Of a stretch of DNA of 64,000 bases, positions 53,778 through 61,911 are shown piece by piece; position 1 is the stretch's first letter; each line of letters starts with the position of its first letter. A program made the translations under genes and the position numbers. The stretch comes from Pseudoalteromonas luteoviolacea (GTDB taxonomy: Bacteria; Pseudomonadota; Gammaproteobacteria; Enterobacterales; Alteromonadaceae), in NCBI RefSeq assembly GCF_001750165.1, contig NZ_CP015412.1, positions 620,001-684,000 on the forward strand, given 5' to 3'. The notes beneath the pieces were generated by a model. It had not been told where the DNA came from and searched no databases. It saw only the letters and a program-made list of their open reading frames with translations.

Positions 53778-55398
53778 TCGTTTCTCTCCTTTGTTGCTGA
53801 TCTCCAAGGTTTACCACGTTATTCATCAACCCATCTAACCCGCCGTAGACGGTCAAGCTCTCTATTTTGTCAGCAATCTTTTCTAGTGCCTCTAGCTCTT
53901 TTAATCGCATTAAAGTAGGGTTGTTTTCCATGACCTTTGCGGTGTTGTGCAAACTACGTGTTGCTGCCGTTTCTTCTCTGCGTTTTATTACGTTTGCTTC
54001 AGCGGCTTTTTGCGCTTCAACGACCTGATTCAAAATTGTTTTCATCTCTCCAGGTAAGATAATGTCTTTCATACCCACGTGATTTAGCTCAACTCCCACT
54101 GCATGTAATCGCTCATCAACGATGTCCTTGACGGTTTCGTTGATATAGAGTTTATCAAGCAGTAAGTTGTCTAAATCTTGAGTGCCTACAGCCTCTCGAA
54201 GTGCTAATTGTAAAGCGTTATAAGCAAATGATTCGATGTCTTCAACACTTTGCGCTGCGAGTTTGGTATCGATAATTTTGATACTTGCACTTAAATTAAT
54301 TCGCAGACTTACTCTGTCTTTACTTAAGATTTCTTGACCCGATACCTCTAGCATTTGTGTTCTACAATCAAATACCTTTAGTTCAATATTGTGGTTAAAC
54401 TGCCATAGTCCATAGCGTCCCGGTGGTAGCTCTCGTACCAGCATGTTATTAACATATAAAAGTCCGATATGGTCACTTTCAATCGATACATCAACAATTG
54501 GATCGCTCACTTTTGTTGTTGGTGCTTTAAACAGTTTGCTGGCGTTATTGAGACCAGATTGGTTAATACTTGTTAAAAGGTTGTCCTCTACATACAGATT
54601 GTTACTGATATCGACCCTCTCCATATGGATATCACCAGCCTCTTTCCATAGATATAGGTGCTCCCCAGGAGGCACAATGCCTTTTAAGACTTGATTGACA
54701 TACAATAGTCCCACTTCTTCAGGCCCCAGTACTTGATGAGAAATGCTAGTGATTCCTTTATGTTTGTCATAGATATCTGCTCCGGCTTGTGCTGAAACTG
54801 TGCGACAGTCAAAGGTTTGTAATTCAAAATCGCGATTGAATTGCCATAGGCCATAGCGACCAGCCGGTAGCTCGCGGACAAGTTCGTTGTCGGCAAATAA
54901 AAAGCCAATGTGTTCACGTTCAATGGTGATCTCATAAATCGGCTTACATGCCGAGGTTTTCGGACTTTTAATTAGCTTTGAGGCCAGATTAAGCCCTGCT
55001 TTTTCGATGAGCTTTAAGGTGGTTTCTTCAACGTAAAACTGTTCACTGATGTCTATTCGTTCTAAGCGGATCTCACCTGCATCTTTCCAAAGGTATAAGC
55101 TCTCTCCCGGCGCAACAACTCCTTTCAAGGCGTCATTAAAATACAACAATCCAACTTCTTGCTCAGCCAGTTTAAAATGACTGATATGTGCATGAAGATC
55201 TGAGTGTGTGTGGTACATGCGAACTGCATCAGGCGCAGCAAAATATAATGAGTCTATGCTGTAAGTGATAAACTCAAGTTGATTATTAAAGTCCCAAAAG
55301 TTGTGCTTACCAGGGCCGAGTACGCGCTCAAATTGCTTATTTTTATATACGAATACGCGCTGTGTGGGTGAAACAGTGTGTTGTTTTCTAAATTTCAT
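53770..55398 (-). CDS. Slipin/SPFH-domain protein with repeated N-terminal modules
   Basis: The C-terminal part (about residues 350-500) is an SPFH/slipin domain (SLRINLSASIKIIDTKLA, YNALQLALREAVGTQDLDNL, followed by an EAQKAAEA coil). Unlike ordinary slipins of 250-300 residues it has 542, because five short related beta modules lie in front, alternating two types: one with GLLYVNQVLKGIVPPGEHLY and one with LVRELPPGRYGLWQFN. No transmembrane helix is present. SPFH proteins form large ring or cage scaffolds, often on membranes. It heads the rtc operon, which is known for other bacteria. AAGGAAAAAA precedes the start. Confidence 0.9.
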   Translation of the reverse strand: MKFRKQHTVSPTQRVFVYKNKQFERVLGPGKHNFWDFNNQLEFITYSIDSLYFAAPDAVRMYHTHSDLHAHISHFKLAEQEVGLLYFNDALKGVVAPGESLYLWKDAGEIRLERIDISEQFYVEETTLKLIEKAGLNLASKLIKSPKTSACKPIYEITIEREHIGFLFADNELVRELPAGRYGLWQFNRDFELQTFDCRTVSAQAGADIYDKHKGITSISHQVLGPEEVGLLYVNQVLKGIVPPGEHLYLWKEAGDIHMERVDISNNLYVEDNLLTSINQSGLNNASKLFKAPTTKVSDPIVDVSIESDHIGLLYVNNMLVRELPPGRYGLWQFNHNIELKVFDCRTQMLEVSGQEILSKDRVSLRINLSASIKIIDTKLAAQSVEDIESFAYNALQLALREAVGTQDLDNLLLDKLYINETVKDIVDERLHAVGVELNHVGMKDIILPGEMKTILNQVVEAQKAAEANVIKRREETAATRSLHNTAKVMENNPTLMRLKELEALEKIADKIESLTVYGGLDGLMNNVVNLGDQQQRRETNV

Positions 55399-55448
55399 TT
55401 TTTTTCCTTATAAAGCATCGTAACGGCCAACTAGCTATTTACAATTTG

Positions 55449-55506
55449 GCTAAGTAACAGCGTGGCTGGGGAGCTTCCGGCTTGCCAACCACGGGGTTTA
55501 CTTAGC
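55449..55506 (-). ncRNA. Structured RNA element in the rtc operon leader
   Basis: On the minus strand GCTAAGTAA pairs perfectly with TTACTTAGC, and inside it CGTGGTTGG pairs with CCAGCCACG (eight Watson-Crick pairs and one G-U). An internal loop and a 14-nt terminal loop complete a 58-nt hairpin that ends about 50 nt before the slipin start. It could be a regulatory leader or a processed small RNA. I cannot match it to a named family. Confidence 0.6.
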
Positions 55507-55601
55507 AAAAATTGCCTTAGTGTTAGCGGCGGTTACTTGCAAAGTAATGAGCTATTTAGCTCAAATATTTTTTTACATCATCATGAGATAAATTTAATTC
55601 T

Positions 55602-55674
55602 TGGTGATTAGAGCGGGATTTGAACCCGCAACCCACGAATCTAAGTCGCTGCTCTACCGTTGAGCTATCTATCA
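55602..55674 (-). ncRNA. tRNA-like element in the rtc operon leader
   Basis: The 73-nt minus-strand segment has a good D arm (GCTC-AACGGTA-GAGC), a good T arm (GCGGG-TTCAAAT-CCCGC) and an encoded terminal CCA. The acceptor stem is only partly paired (4 of 7 plus a wobble), and the anticodon region is irregular, either a 4-bp stem with a UAG-like centre or a 5-bp stem with a 12-nt loop. It is therefore a tRNA mimic or decayed tRNA, not an ordinary tRNA. It lies within the predicted sigma54 transcript. Confidence 0.7.
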
Positions 55675-55800
55675 AATAAGGGGAGTTGAACCCCGCACTT
55701 GCGTGCTATCCAAATCAGTCTCTTGACTGAGGTAGCCAATATCGGAATACGTGCTTACAGAGTAAGTCGCACCGCTGTGTTATCTCGAAACACGACATCA
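55675..55800 (-). ncRNA. Further tRNA-fragment-like hairpins in the rtc leader
   Basis: Upstream of the tRNA-like element in the same transcript are several hairpins: GGGG-TTCAACT-CCCC (T-arm-like, 55680-55694), GCAC-GCAA-GTGC, TCAGTC-AAGA-GACTGA, CTTAC-TCT-GTAAG, and GTGTT-TCGAGAT-AACAC (also T-arm-like). They look like remnants of one or two more tRNA modules in tandem. None forms a complete cloverleaf. Confidence 0.5.
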
Positions 55801-55817
55801 TGCTACGAGGTTACTAT

Positions 55818-55834
55818 TCCAAGGTATGTGCCAA
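55818..55834 (-). promoter_or_regulatory. Probable sigma54 promoter of the rtc operon
   Basis: The minus strand reads TTGGCACATACCTTGGA. The -24 GG and the -12 position (GG in place of GC) are separated by the required 10 bases, and TTGGCAC matches the -24 consensus. Transcription from here would include the tRNA-like leader and slipin-rtcB-rtcA-rlaP, consistent with activation by the divergently encoded RtcR. Confidence 0.7.
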
Positions 55835-55977
55835 GCTGAAAATAAATGTAAGATTTATTTTTTAACTTGTTGTTTTTTATAATTTAAAAATTTATTTTGG
55901 TTGTTTTTTCTTTAATTTTTACTTGTTCTTTTTCCTCTTAAATGTTTCCATAAATATATTGTTGTATCTATTTGGAT

Positions 55978-57585
55978 ATGGTTGTGAAGGAAGTTGTAGC
56001 AGTAAGTTTGTTAGGCACTCAGTTAGATTTTGTGGGTAAGCGGGTTGATCGTTGGCACCGTTGGCGGCCAAATGTATCCTTGGTGAGCCAAGAAAACCTC
56101 ATTATTAATAAGCTGTATTTATTGCATGGTTCGCGCAGTCTGCGGCTTGCTCATAATGTCGCGGTGGACATGGAAACGGTATCGCCTGAAACATCCGTAC
56201 AATTGGTTGAGGTTAACTTTGATGATCCATGGGATTTTGGTGAGGTGTATGCCAAATTGTATGACTTTTGCCAAACGATTGAGTTTGATTTAGACCATCA
56301 GGAGTACTTGTTTCATATTACAACCGGGACGCATGTGGCGCAGATCTGTAGCTATCTGCTCACCGAGAGTCGCCAATTTCCAGGTAGATTAGTACAAACA
56401 TCTCCTGATCCAAGCAATGACAATAAATCTGTCGGTCAATTGCATACTATAGACTTAGATCTGTCTAAGTATGATCAGTTAGCGCAGCGGTTTGATATTG
56501 AGCGCCAACAGGGTGAGAGTTTTCTTAAAGGCGGTATAGAAACAAAAAACGTAGCGTTTAACCGTTTAATTTCTCAAGTAGAAAAAGTGGCGATACGCTC
56601 AAGTGCGCCAATTTTACTGATGGGCCCAACTGGTGCTGGAAAAAGCCAATTGGCTGACCGGATTTATCAATTGAAGAAGCAGCGTAATACCCTTCAAGGC
56701 GACTTAGTTGTGGTTAACTGTGCGACTTTAAAGGGTGAAAATGCCATGGCGGCGTTATTCGGTCATACTAAGGGGGCGTTTACGGGCGCGTTGCAAGCAC
56801 GTGAAGGGTTTTTAAAAGCGGCGAATAAGGGGTTGTTGTTTCTTGATGAGGTTGGAGAGCTGGGGTTAGAGGAACAAGCAATGTTGCTTCATGCAATTGA
56901 AAATAAAAAGTTCTACCCTGTTGGTAGCGATCAAGAGAGCCACAGCCATTTTCAATTAATTGCTGGCACCAATCGAGATTTAAGCGCGTGTGTTGCTGAT
57001 GGTTCTTTTAGAGAGGATTTATTGGCCCGTATCAATTTATGGACTTATCACTTGCCTGCTCTGAAGGATCGGCGTGAAGATATCGATGCCAATATAGACT
57101 TTGAGTTGGATAAATATAGCCAAGAGCATGGCCGTCGCGTTCGCTTCAATAAGGAAGCGCGTTTAGCATATCTTAAATTTGCCCACAGTGAGCTGGCAAC
57201 TTGGCAAGGTAACTTTAGAGATCTGGGATCGTCAATGATCCGCCTTGCTACGCTTGCTGACACTTCTAGGATCAGCGCGACTGATGTGACTGACGAAATT
57301 GCGAGACTAAAAAGTGATTGGCAAATACATCAGCCTAATAAGCACAGTTCTTGCTTAATTTCTATTCTGAGCGACGAGCAAATCGCACATTTAGATGCAT
57401 TTGATCGCCAACAATTAGAGTATGTCGTCACCGTTTGTTTGCAAAGCCCTAGTATGGCAGCTGCGGGACGCGTGCTATTTGATGTCAGTAGAACTCAAAA
57501 AGCCACCATCAACGATTCCAGCAGATTGCAAAAGTACTTAGCAAAGTTTGGCATTAAGTGGCGAGATATTGCAGCCTTCAAATAG
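55978..57585 (+). CDS. rtcR: RtcR: sigma54-dependent activator with CARF-type sensor domain
   Basis: Activates the rtc operon together with sigma54. The 535-residue protein matches remembered E. coli RtcR along its length: an N-terminal RtcR/CARF domain (residues 1-180, with HITTGTHVAQICSYLL), a AAA+ domain with Walker A GPTGAGKSQLADRI, the sigma54-contact loop GAFTGA, Walker B LFLDEVGELG and the Arg-finger region, and a C-terminal helix-turn-helix (MAAAGRVLFDVSRTQKAT). The CARF domain is thought to sense RNA ends or tRNA fragments. I use the ATG at 55978; a TTG two codons earlier and a GTG two codons later are possible. It is divergent from the operon it should control. Confidence 0.95.
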   Translation: MVVKEVVAVSLLGTQLDFVGKRVDRWHRWRPNVSLVSQENLIINKLYLLHGSRSLRLAHNVAVDMETVSPETSVQLVEVNFDDPWDFGEVYAKLYDFCQTIEFDLDHQEYLFHITTGTHVAQICSYLLTESRQFPGRLVQTSPDPSNDNKSVGQLHTIDLDLSKYDQLAQRFDIERQQGESFLKGGIETKNVAFNRLISQVEKVAIRSSAPILLMGPTGAGKSQLADRIYQLKKQRNTLQGDLVVVNCATLKGENAMAALFGHTKGAFTGALQAREGFLKAANKGLLFLDEVGELGLEEQAMLLHAIENKKFYPVGSDQESHSHFQLIAGTNRDLSACVADGSFREDLLARINLWTYHLPALKDRREDIDANIDFELDKYSQEHGRRVRFNKEARLAYLKFAHSELATWQGNFRDLGSSMIRLATLADTSRISATDVTDEIARLKSDWQIHQPNKHSSCLISILSDEQIAHLDAFDRQQLEYVVTVCLQSPSMAAAGRVLFDVSRTQKATINDSSRLQKYLAKFGIKWRDIAAFK

Positions 57586-57683
57586 AGCGTTGTCCGTGTA
57601 GGTAATTGTCTGTAATAGCCCTTTACAGAGTTTTTACTACACTAAACAAGGAATTAGTGACGCAAACTAGAAGGAAAACGACA

Positions 57684-59123
57684 ATGCGAGTTGTGAGTAT
57701 ATTGTGTGGGATTTTGCTACTGGCCAGTTGCAGTAGCCCTAAGCCAATAAAAAAAGCTGAAGTGATCACGGCTTATTCAATGCTGGCCCCTAGCAAATCA
57801 GGTGAAACACTGATTTATGTGCGTGCCATCATTCCGGGTGTTCAGAGTACAGATCAAGTCTGCCCTTTACTTGAAAGCGAAAGTGGAGAGCGCAGACAGA
57901 TGAAAATCCGTGCTTTCCACCCCGGTAAAAACTTTCCAATTACGGTGTGTGAATCTGCCGTGCAGGCCGGTATTGCATATCAGGTAGGCGGCACCGAACT
58001 GCAGTTTGATGCAATGACACTCAACCCTAAGCGTATTCAGGTTTATGGTGACTCTGGCTGTAAATCACATGTATGTGATGGCAATGGGCCTGCGGAGCCG
58101 TTTAAAACCTTGATTTCCCAAGGAGCTAAGCGTGATGTTGACCTTATTTTACACATGGGGGATTACAATTATAGAGGCACCAGTGGCAGCATCAGTAAAG
58201 GCGTTTATGCGTACGATGCGGGTGATGGAGGGTATGGCGGAAAAACCTGTGGGTTAGAGGAAACATATTATAGTCAAAATGCGCAAGGCAGCCCAAAACC
58301 AGATACTTGGCGCGCTTGGCGTGCTGATTTTTTTAGCGCTGCCGATGCGATTCTGACCAAGGCTCCTTGGGTGTTCGCAAGAGGGAATCATGAATTGTGT
58401 AGCCGCGCAGGGCCTGGCTGGTTTTACTTTTTTGGCCCAGGTTCTGGCTTGGATCAAGGCATAACTCAACGCGCATGTCCTACACAAGGAAAGTTTTCGC
58501 AGCCTCTAACTTCAGCTGCCTCAGCCATTGCGATGATAGATCCATATATGTTGAAGCTAGAAAAGCTTAATATTTGGGTACAGGATTCAGCTAATGCATG
58601 TGATGATCGGTTTTCAAATGCGTTAACGGCGCAATATCAGAGTCAGTACGAGTCTCTACAGAAGTTTGCGAGCAAAAACCCTGAACAGCCGATTTGGACG
58701 GTAACACACAGGCCGCTGTGGGGGGTGAACAATGTAGCAACTGACAATACGTTAAATATTATGTTGCAGCGGGCGCTAGCTGACACACCGCTTGGACATC
58801 TTCCGCAACAAGTCGCTTTGGCATTATCGGGTCATATGCATATTTATCAGTCATTGAGTTTTGATAAGCAATACAAACGTCCACCACAAATAGTGATTGG
58901 AAATAGTGGGGTTAGTATGAGCGAGGAGCTACCCTATACGAGCTTTGAGGCTGTTGTCGATGGGTTAGAAGCCAATGGCAACGAACAAGCCAAGTTTGGC
59001 TTTTTAGAACTGGAATTAGATCGTTATTCTGGATGGTATGGACGCTTTTTCGATGAGCAAGGTGAAGCATTTTTACGCTGTGACTCGCAGTTTTCTGCAC
59101 GCGATGAGCAAGTTTGTCAGTGA
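57684..59123 (+). CDS. Metallophosphoesterase lipoprotein
   Basis: The 479-residue protein begins with a lipoprotein signal (MRVVSILCGILLLASC, lipobox LLASC). It has a calcineurin-like phosphoesterase core with VYGDSGC, ILHMGDYNYRG, ARGNHELC and ALSGHMHIY, giving the Asp, His and Asn metal ligands. It should act in the periplasm or at the outer membrane on a phosphoester not deducible from sequence. The frame starts at 57606, but the ATG at 57684 has AAGGAA upstream and starts the signal peptide. It is separated from rtcR by about 100 bp and is probably unrelated to RNA repair. Confidence 0.88.
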   Translation: MRVVSILCGILLLASCSSPKPIKKAEVITAYSMLAPSKSGETLIYVRAIIPGVQSTDQVCPLLESESGERRQMKIRAFHPGKNFPITVCESAVQAGIAYQVGGTELQFDAMTLNPKRIQVYGDSGCKSHVCDGNGPAEPFKTLISQGAKRDVDLILHMGDYNYRGTSGSISKGVYAYDAGDGGYGGKTCGLEETYYSQNAQGSPKPDTWRAWRADFFSAADAILTKAPWVFARGNHELCSRAGPGWFYFFGPGSGLDQGITQRACPTQGKFSQPLTSAASAIAMIDPYMLKLEKLNIWVQDSANACDDRFSNALTAQYQSQYESLQKFASKNPEQPIWTVTHRPLWGVNNVATDNTLNIMLQRALADTPLGHLPQQVALALSGHMHIYQSLSFDKQYKRPPQIVIGNSGVSMSEELPYTSFEAVVDGLEANGNEQAKFGFLELELDRYSGWYGRFFDEQGEAFLRCDSQFSARDEQVCQ

Positions 59124-59365
59124 TTGGTAGCTATGTTCTGAGTTAAGTTAAATTAAGTATGGCGTGATGAGTGAGGGTCTGAGTCGCGCCACTGTACACT
59201 CAGTGTTAAAGTCAAGTCTGCTAACTGCACAGTGGTTTGAGTGCGTCTGATAAAAGTTCAAACAGTCTCGACTCTTTTAAACGGGAGTAACTTGTCAGAA
59301 CGTGCTCAATATCGCGTTTTTTCCCGCCAAATTGATAATATGCTCTTATGACAAGTTCAGCTCAG

Positions 59366-59896
59366 TTAACGACCTGATTTATCTGATGTTGGCTGCTGTT
59401 CATCAAATTGAACTTTTAGCCAGTTGTCTTCTTTATCAAAATACAGTGTTTTGACGGGCCCCAAGCCTCTGAAATTAACTAGGTTGATTTGTTCGGGCCA
59501 TATATCTCTTAAAGCACCATGTCGCATTTGTAAACCTAGCAGTGGCGCATCTTTTTCGTACTGTGCATGTTGATACACTCTAAAATACTTTCGATCGACT
59601 TCAAACGTGGGTTCTGATAAAGCCAATGCTTGGCCATTTATACGTCTCAGTGACGTATGAGTGTATACATACTCAGAAAATTGCTGCTGTACTTTTTTAT
59701 CTTGATAAATATTTTTTGTATCATTAAATAGATGTACTACCGCATGCTCTAGGTCGTGCATATGAAATCGATATTCTATTTGTATGTGTCCACTCTCTGG
59801 CAATATTTTTGCTGTCGCTAAAGACACTTTTAACTTGTGTGCCTGTGCTGGTGTTATCCAAACTAAGCTGAGCCCGGCAAAAAGCCAAGTTCTCAT
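59366..59896 (-). CDS. Exported DUF6702-like protein
   Basis: The 176-residue protein has a signal peptide (about residues 1-19, AQA/HK) followed directly by a histidine, then a beta-rich domain (HIQIEYRFHMHDLEHAV, with several His that could bind metal). It resembles the DUF6702 family as I remember it, whose function is unknown. It is monocistronic. Confidence 0.65.
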   Translation of the reverse strand: MRTWLFAGLSLVWITPAQAHKLKVSLATAKILPESGHIQIEYRFHMHDLEHAVVHLFNDTKNIYQDKKVQQQFSEYVYTHTSLRRINGQALALSEPTFEVDRKYFRVYQHAQYEKDAPLLGLQMRHGALRDIWPEQINLVNFRGLGPVKTLYFDKEDNWLKVQFDEQQPTSDKSGR

Positions 59897-60398
59897 AAAT
59901 CCAACTCCTTATATGGAAAGTGATAGTGTATACTCACTTACATATAGTTTACTGTATTTTTTTAATTTATGAGAGGATTATTGTGTTTTTTTCCAATACG
60001 TTGCAAGTAAAATGATGGTTTTTTGACCTTTATTTTGTGTTGTTATATCGTAATTTTTTAGGTGATGGGAATATAACTTTAAATATATCAAGGTATTAAT
60101 CTCATTTGTAATAAATTGTATAAACTAAAGTTTGGTTCAGAAATTGTTCAGCTCAATCTATTAGGCTATAACAAGGGCCAAAAGTGATGAAAAAATGACA
60201 ATTTTCATTGTATGCCAAGTGTACATTTTTCGTATTTATTGTCTCTATTTTGAAAAAAAATTTAAAAACCCCAAGTTTACTGTTGATATTTGGCATTATT
60301 TATCATTAAAATCGCGCTCTTCCTTATTTTGGGTAAAACTGGCGTTAGTTTTGCTCATTGATTAATACCCGTTTATAGAAAAAAATGTGGTGAGCAGT
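59897..60398. other. AT-rich gene-free region
   Basis: About 500 bp between divergent genes. It holds a TA-rich stretch and short A/T runs but no hairpin, RNA or coding signal that I can support. Confidence 0.5.
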
Positions 60399-60635
60399 AT
60401 GGACTTTTACATACTAAAAAAACAAGAGAAGCTTGTAGCGATACCTGCTGACGAACAAAATTGTAAAGCGTACATAGAAGATGGCTATTGTTACGTTGAC
60501 AAAGTAGCTGCGTGTAATGAACGAGCTGCGATTAAACGCTTAGAAGCAAAGCAAAATAAGCTTTATAGAGCACCCATGCTGCTACTTTTGGCTTTACCGC
60601 TATTAATTTTCGCTTGGTGGCGATTGAGCTATTAA
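60399..60635 (+). CDS. Small tail-anchored membrane protein, 78 residues
   Basis: The protein has an N-terminal soluble part of about 50 residues with three Cys (ADEQNCKAYIEDGYCY, VAACNERAAIK) and one C-terminal hydrophobic helix (APMLLLLALPLLIFAWWRL). I do not recognise a family. The frame starts at a GTG at 60387, but the ATG at 60399 has GGTGAG five bases upstream. The gene ends about 55 bp before sbcD. Confidence 0.75.
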   Translation: MDFYILKKQEKLVAIPADEQNCKAYIEDGYCYVDKVAACNERAAIKRLEAKQNKLYRAPMLLLLALPLLIFAWWRLSY

Positions 60636-60661
60636 TAAATAGGCCCAAGCAATGTTATATT

Positions 60662-60688
60662 AGCGTTCCTAATTAGGAAAGGAACGCT
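60662..60688 (+). promoter_or_regulatory. Hairpin enclosing the sbcD ribosome-binding site
   Basis: AGCGTTCC (60662-60669) pairs perfectly with GGAACGCT (60681-60688), two bases before the sbcD start. The stem takes in part of the only Shine-Dalgarno-like sequence (AGGAAAGGAA, 60676-60685). If it forms in the mRNA it would limit sbcDC translation. It could also be a leftover terminator. Confidence 0.5.
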
Positions 60689-60690
60689 GT

Positions 60691-61911
60691 ATGAAGGTTG
60701 TACACACGTCAGACTGGCACCTCGGTCAACAATTTTACGAACATAATCGTTTTGAAGAACATCAGGCTTTTTTAAATTGGCTTATTCAAGAGCTAGTCGA
60801 AGTTGATGCTGATCTGCTTGTCGTCAGCGGTGATGTTTACCATACAGCTACCCCGCCAGCGGCTGCTGAGCAACAGTTATATACATTTATAAAGCATGCG
60901 AAGTCAGTTTTACCACACATTCATATTGTGATTATTGCGGGCAACCATGACTCCGCCAACCGTATTGAAACCGCAAAGCCATTATTACAGCAATTTGATA
61001 CACATGTTGTTGGCAGATATAACAAACATGCACCTGAAGATGTCGTCAAACGGATCGAAACGCGCGCCGGTGCCGTGTATGTGGTGGCGATGCCTTTTTT
61101 ACGCAGCGCTGATATAGCGCATGTGGATACAGATGATTCAGGTTATGCACAAGCGGTGCAGCAGGCGTATCACCAAGCATATGAGCAGATCCATGATACA
61201 ACCATGCCAGTAGTCACTTTGGGTCATTTACACGCTAAAGGTGGAGACATTTCTTCAGATTCTGAGCGCAATATAACCATTGGTGGGTTTGATTCTATTC
61301 ATGCTGATGTTTTTGGGAGCACCTCTGATTATGTGGCGCTTGGCCACTTGCATAAAGCACAAAAAGTAGCTAACAACGATGCGATTCGATACAGCGGTAC
61401 ACCTTTTCCTATGTCATTTTCTGAGCGCAACTATCAACATCAAGTACTACTGGTAGAGTTTTCTGGAAAGCAAGTATTAGAGATCACCCCAAGATATGTG
61501 CCCAGACATAAGCAAGTCATCTTATTGCCAGAGAAAGGTGGGGCAACATTAGCAGCGCTCTGCCAAGCGATTCAAGATTTAAAGTTGCCTACGGATGCTA
61601 CTGCGCCCAAACCTTATTTAAGGTTACGGTTGAACGCCAATGAAACCGACAGCCAATTTCGTCACAAAATTGAACAGGCATTGATTGGTAAACACGTCCA
61701 TTTTTGCGGCATTGAGCGTGTCTCGCAATCTACAGACCATGAAAGCGCTGTGTTGTTTGAGGACTTAAGTAAAGTCAATGAGCTTGCCCCTCTTACTTTG
61801 TTAGAGTTGGCTTATAAAGAACAAATTGATAAGGAATCTGCGTTGCCACAAGAACTACAAGCGTGCTTAGAAACAGTATTGGTTTCATTAAATGAGCAAG
61901 GAGATTTATGA
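60691..61911 (+). CDS. sbcD: Exonuclease subunit SbcD
   Basis: The nuclease subunit of SbcCD, which cuts hairpins and protein-blocked DNA ends. The 406-residue protein has the Mre11-type metallophosphoesterase motifs: HTSDWHLGQ, VVSGDVYHTATPP, IIAGNHDSANR, VVTLGHLHAKGG and VALGHLHKAQ. It overlaps sbcC by ATGA. On a replicon with long tandem repeats and polar fork barriers, an enzyme for processing such structures is a sensible neighbour, though sbcCD is widespread. Confidence 0.96.
   Translation: MKVVHTSDWHLGQQFYEHNRFEEHQAFLNWLIQELVEVDADLLVVSGDVYHTATPPAAAEQQLYTFIKHAKSVLPHIHIVIIAGNHDSANRIETAKPLLQQFDTHVVGRYNKHAPEDVVKRIETRAGAVYVVAMPFLRSADIAHVDTDDSGYAQAVQQAYHQAYEQIHDTTMPVVTLGHLHAKGGDISSDSERNITIGGFDSIHADVFGSTSDYVALGHLHKAQKVANNDAIRYSGTPFPMSFSERNYQHQVLLVEFSGKQVLEITPRYVPRHKQVILLPEKGGATLAALCQAIQDLKLPTDATAPKPYLRLRLNANETDSQFRHKIEQALIGKHVHFCGIERVSQSTDHESAVLFEDLSKVNELAPLTLLELAYKEQIDKESALPQELQACLETVLVSLNEQGDL

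Noticed and set aside
55602..55674. Functional tRNA gene
   Set aside because: The acceptor stem has mismatches and the anticodon arm is irregular, so I call it tRNA-like.
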